Assembly: GCF_000802965.1 (NCBI RefSeq)
Contig: NZ_JSAK01000018.1
Coordinates: 186,001-250,000 of the forward strand
DNA from: Pseudomonas fluorescens
GTDB lineage: Bacteria > Pseudomonadota > Gammaproteobacteria > Pseudomonadales > Pseudomonadaceae
Reading direction: 5' to 3'
Length of the DNA stretch: 64,000 bases
The notes under the pieces were generated by a model. It was given only the letters and a program-made list of their open reading frames with translations. It searched no databases and was not told the origin of the DNA. The position numbers and the translations under genes were made by a program. Positions 61,717-64,000 of this stretch are shown here, piece by piece. Each line of letters starts with the position of its first letter. Position 1 is the stretch's first letter.

Positions 61717-62778
61717 GTGATTGAAGCTGATCGTCTGATCGCCGCCACGGGTGGCCCCCGTGATCGCGAGGAAGTCCAGGACCGGGCGATACGTCCTGTC
61801 AGCCTGGCCGAATACATCGGCCAGCCGACCGTACGCGAGCAGATGGAACTGTTCATCCAGGCCGCCCGTGGGCGTAACGAATCCCTTGACCACACGCTGA
61901 TTTTCGGTCCGCCGGGCCTCGGTAAAACCACCCTGGCCAACATCATCGCCCAGGAAATGGGCGTTTCGATCAAGAGCACCTCGGGGCCGGTCCTTGAGCG
62001 CCCGGGTGACCTGGCGGCGCTGCTGACCAACCTCGAACCCCACGACGTGCTGTTCATCGACGAGATCCATCGGCTGTCGCCGATTGTCGAAGAAGTGCTG
62101 TACCCGGCGATGGAGGATTTCCAGCTCGACATCATGATCGGCGAAGGGCCGGCCGCGCGTTCGATCAAGCTTGATCTGCCGCCGTTCACCCTGGTCGGCG
62201 CGACCACTCGCGCGGGCATGCTGACCAACCCGCTGCGCGACCGTTTCGGCATCGTCCAGCGCCTGGAGTTCTACAGCACCGCCGACCTGGCGACGATCGT
62301 CAGTCGTTCGGCGAACATCCTCGGCTTGCCGCTGGACCCGGAAGGCGCCTTCGAAATCGCTCGCCGTGCCCGCGGCACTCCGCGGATCGCCAACCGTCTG
62401 CTGCGTCGGGTGCGGGATTTCGCCGAGGTTCGCGCCAAGGGTCACATCACCAAGCCGATTGCCGACCTGGCTTTGAATTTGCTCGATGTCGACGAGCGTG
62501 GCTTCGATCACCAGGACCGGCGTCTGTTGCTGACCATGATCGAGAAGTTCGATGGCGGACCGGTCGGGGTCGACAGCCTCGCCGCAGCCATCAGTGAAGA
62601 GCGCCACACCATTGAAGATGTGCTGGAGCCGTATCTGATCCAGCAGGGTTACATCATGCGCACCCCGCGGGGGCGGGTCGTTACCCGGCATGCGTACTTG
62701 CACTTCGGCTTAAACATTCCGTCACGATTGGGCGAGATGCCCGTGGTAGACGAGTTCCTTGATGCCGTGGACGATTAA
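61717..62778 (+). CDS. ruvB: Holliday junction branch-migration ATPase RuvB
   Basis: 353 residues from a GTG touching the ruvA stop. Walker A LIFGPPGLGKTTLANIIAQE, Walker B VLFIDEIHRLS, sensor/arginine-finger block VGATTRAGMLTNPLRDRFGI and a winged-helix C-terminus ending in RVVTRHAYLHFGL. Works with RuvA. Confidence 0.97.
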   Translation: MIEADRLIAATGGPRDREEVQDRAIRPVSLAEYIGQPTVREQMELFIQAARGRNESLDHTLIFGPPGLGKTTLANIIAQEMGVSIKSTSGPVLERPGDLAALLTNLEPHDVLFIDEIHRLSPIVEEVLYPAMEDFQLDIMIGEGPAARSIKLDLPPFTLVGATTRAGMLTNPLRDRFGIVQRLEFYSTADLATIVSRSANILGLPLDPEGAFEIARRARGTPRIANRLLRRVRDFAEVRAKGHITKPIADLALNLLDVDERGFDHQDRRLLLTMIEKFDGGPVGVDSLAAAISEERHTIEDVLEPYLIQQGYIMRTPRGRVVTRHAYLHFGLNIPSRLGEMPVVDEFLDAVDD

Positions 62779-62905
62779 TTAACTTTGCGTGCTGATTTTT
62801 TCGGGCAATGTGTGGTCCCAGGACCGTACTTTTGCGCGAAAGCCGCAGAACATCGAAAAACAGTTGCCTGGCCGGATTGGCAACCTGAGGAGTAAGCACT
62901 AGAGT

Positions 62906-63373
62906 ATGCGCGCGCAAAACGGGCTTGAGCCTTTCGCACATCGTTGTCGCGTTTATTACGAGGACACCGATGCGGGCGGCATCGTGTATTACGTTAATTA
63001 CCTCAAGTTTATGGAACGGGCTCGAACCGAGCGGCTACGAGAACTGGGCTTTGCCCAATCGCAGCTGGCAGGTGAGGACCTGTTGTTCGTCGTGCATTCC
63101 AGCGAAGCGCGCTACCACGCGCCGGCGCGACTGGACGACGAACTTCTGGTAAGCGCTGAAGTAATCGAATTGAACCGTGCCAGCCTGAGATTCAAACAGC
63201 AGGTCAGGCGGGCTACGGATGATGTGCTGCTCTGTGAAGGGCAGTTTCTGGTGGCCTGTGTGCGCACTGAAAGTTTAAAACCCCGGGCCATTCCCGAAGC
63301 TCTACGAGCGGCCTTTGCCGACGTGAGCGGCGCGGGTAAACACTCAAAGCAGGAGATAAAGCGTGGAAGCTAA
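62906..63373 (+). CDS. ybgC: Tol-Pal system acyl-CoA thioesterase YbgC
   Basis: 155 residues, 4HBT hot-dog fold with the catalytic Asp in YYEDTDAGGIVYYVNYLKFM. Hydrolyses short- or long-chain acyl-CoA or ACP, linked to phospholipid work near Tol-Pal. Its last codons overlap the tolQ start by 11 bases. Confidence 0.94.
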   Translation: MRAQNGLEPFAHRCRVYYEDTDAGGIVYYVNYLKFMERARTERLRELGFAQSQLAGEDLLFVVHSSEARYHAPARLDDELLVSAEVIELNRASLRFKQQVRRATDDVLLCEGQFLVACVRTESLKPRAIPEALRAAFADVSGAGKHSKQEIKRGS

Positions 63374-64000
63374 CGTCGTCGACCATTCCTCCATGTGGAG
63401 CCTGGTCAGCAATGCCAGTATCGTGGTGCAACTGGTAATGCTGACCCTGGTAGCCGCATCGGTGACCTCATGGATCATGATCTTTCAGCGCAGCAATCTG
63501 CTGCGCGCCGGTCGACGTGCCCTGGAGAGCTTTGAAGAGCGCTTCTGGTCGGGTATCGACCTGTCCAAACTCTACCGCCAGGCCGGCAGCAACCCGGATC
63601 CGGATTCGGGTGTCGAGCAGATCTTCCGCGCCGGTTTCAAGGAATTCTCCCGTCTGCGCCAGCAGCCAGGCGTTGATCCTGAAGCGGTCATGGAAGGCGT
63701 GGCCCGTGCCATGCGCGTTGCGATTTCCCGCGAAGAAGAAAAGCTCGAACAAAGCCTGCCATTCCTGGCCACCGTCGGTTCCGTGAGCCCTTACATCGGC
63801 CTGTTCGGTACGGTCTGGGGCATCATGAACTCCTTCCGCGGCCTTGCGACTGCCCAGCAAGCGACGCTGGCGACTGTTGCACCGGGTATTGCTGAAGCAC
63901 TGATCGCCACCGCGATCGGCCTGTTCGCCGCAATCCCTGCCGTTATCGCCTACAACCGTTTTGCCGCTCGCAGCGAAACGCTGATCAGCCGCTACTACAC
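63363..64000 (+). CDS. tolQ: Tol-Pal proton-channel subunit TolQ; C-terminus beyond window end
   Basis: Starts with a GTG at 63363 (reads MEANVVDHSSMWSLVSNASI) inside the end of ybgC. TM1 near residues 18-40 (LVMLTLVAASVTSWIMIFQR). The conserved region with TM2 and TM3 contains LATVGSVSPYIGLFGTVWGI and APGIAEALIATAIGLFAAIP. ExbB/TolQ family, partner of TolR and TolA. 212 codons are in the window; only the last few residues are missing. Confidence 0.95.
   Translation, partial: MEANVVDHSSMWSLVSNASIVVQLVMLTLVAASVTSWIMIFQRSNLLRAGRRALESFEERFWSGIDLSKLYRQAGSNPDPDSGVEQIFRAGFKEFSRLRQQPGVDPEAVMEGVARAMRVAISREEEKLEQSLPFLATVGSVSPYIGLFGTVWGIMNSFRGLATAQQATLATVAPGIAEALIATAIGLFAAIPAVIAYNRFAARSETLISRYY

Overview
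The window is about 64 kb of a Pseudomonas chromosome, almost certainly from the P. fluorescens group. The basis is protein-level recognition of MvaT, PurU, ExoI, SecA, ArgJ, YajQ, an OprD-family porin, SlyX, Dps, AspS, YebC/PmpR, RuvCAB, YbgC and TolQ, high GC content, and several fluorescens-type REP palindrome pairs. Compared from memory with P. aeruginosa PAO1, the gene order joins three conserved blocks that are apart there: purU-mvaT-sbcB (PA4314-PA4316 region), secA-argJ-GST-Nudix-sensor-panE-yajQ-mscS (PA4394-PA4405 region) and oprD-HIT-slyX-csp-dps-aspS-pmpR-ruvCAB-ybgC-tolQ (PA0958-PA0969 region).

Region 1 (1-6.2 kb): an inducible-type ornithine decarboxylase, cut by the window start, is divergent from an AspT-type exchanger, a plausible ornithine/putrescine decarboxylation-antiport pair. 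A decayed transposase fragment, a YdbC/PdxI-like aldo-keto reductase and a divergent LysR regulator follow. Region 2 (6.2-15.4 kb): a seven-gene minus-strand operon holds two crotonases, a long DmdC-type acyl-CoA dehydrogenase, an acyl-CoA ligase, an alpha/beta hydrolase, a nitroreductase and a small membrane protein. It reads as a CoA-dependent degradation pathway of unknown substrate. A divergent TetR gene with a perfect palindromic operator flanks it, followed by a second TetR gene/cupin pair with two copies of a 20-bp operator.

Region 3 (15.4-25.4 kb) is a genomic island. Its core is four genes joined by 4-bp overlaps: three different large tyrosine recombinases (384, 560 and 631 aa) and a small HTH/coiled-coil protein. 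This is the Tn554 TnpA-TnpB-TnpC plan with one extra recombinase. Cargo-like genes are a DUF6161 membrane protein and a divergent XRE-regulator/unknown-gene pair. A decayed second copy of the 5' end of the first recombinase, an IS30 transposase remnant and short degenerate repeats mark repeated insertion at this site.

Region 4 (25.4-40 kb): a DUF4350-DUF4129-SpoIIM-RDD operon lacks its usual MoxR/DUF58 partners exactly where the island begins. Then come sbcB, mvaT, purU, a glycosyltransferase/deacetylase/flippase-like trio, a Cache-type chemoreceptor and a HerA-like ATPase. Region 5 (40-64 kb) is core housekeeping: dciA-like gene, secA, argJ, GST, Nudix-ThiE fusion, cobalamin adenosyltransferase, sensor kinase, panE-like gene, yajQ, mscS, OprD-family porin, HIT, slyX, a membrane-anchored cold-shock protein, dps, an RHH protein, fmdB, aspS, yebC, ruvCAB, ybgC and the start of tolQ, which runs off the window end.
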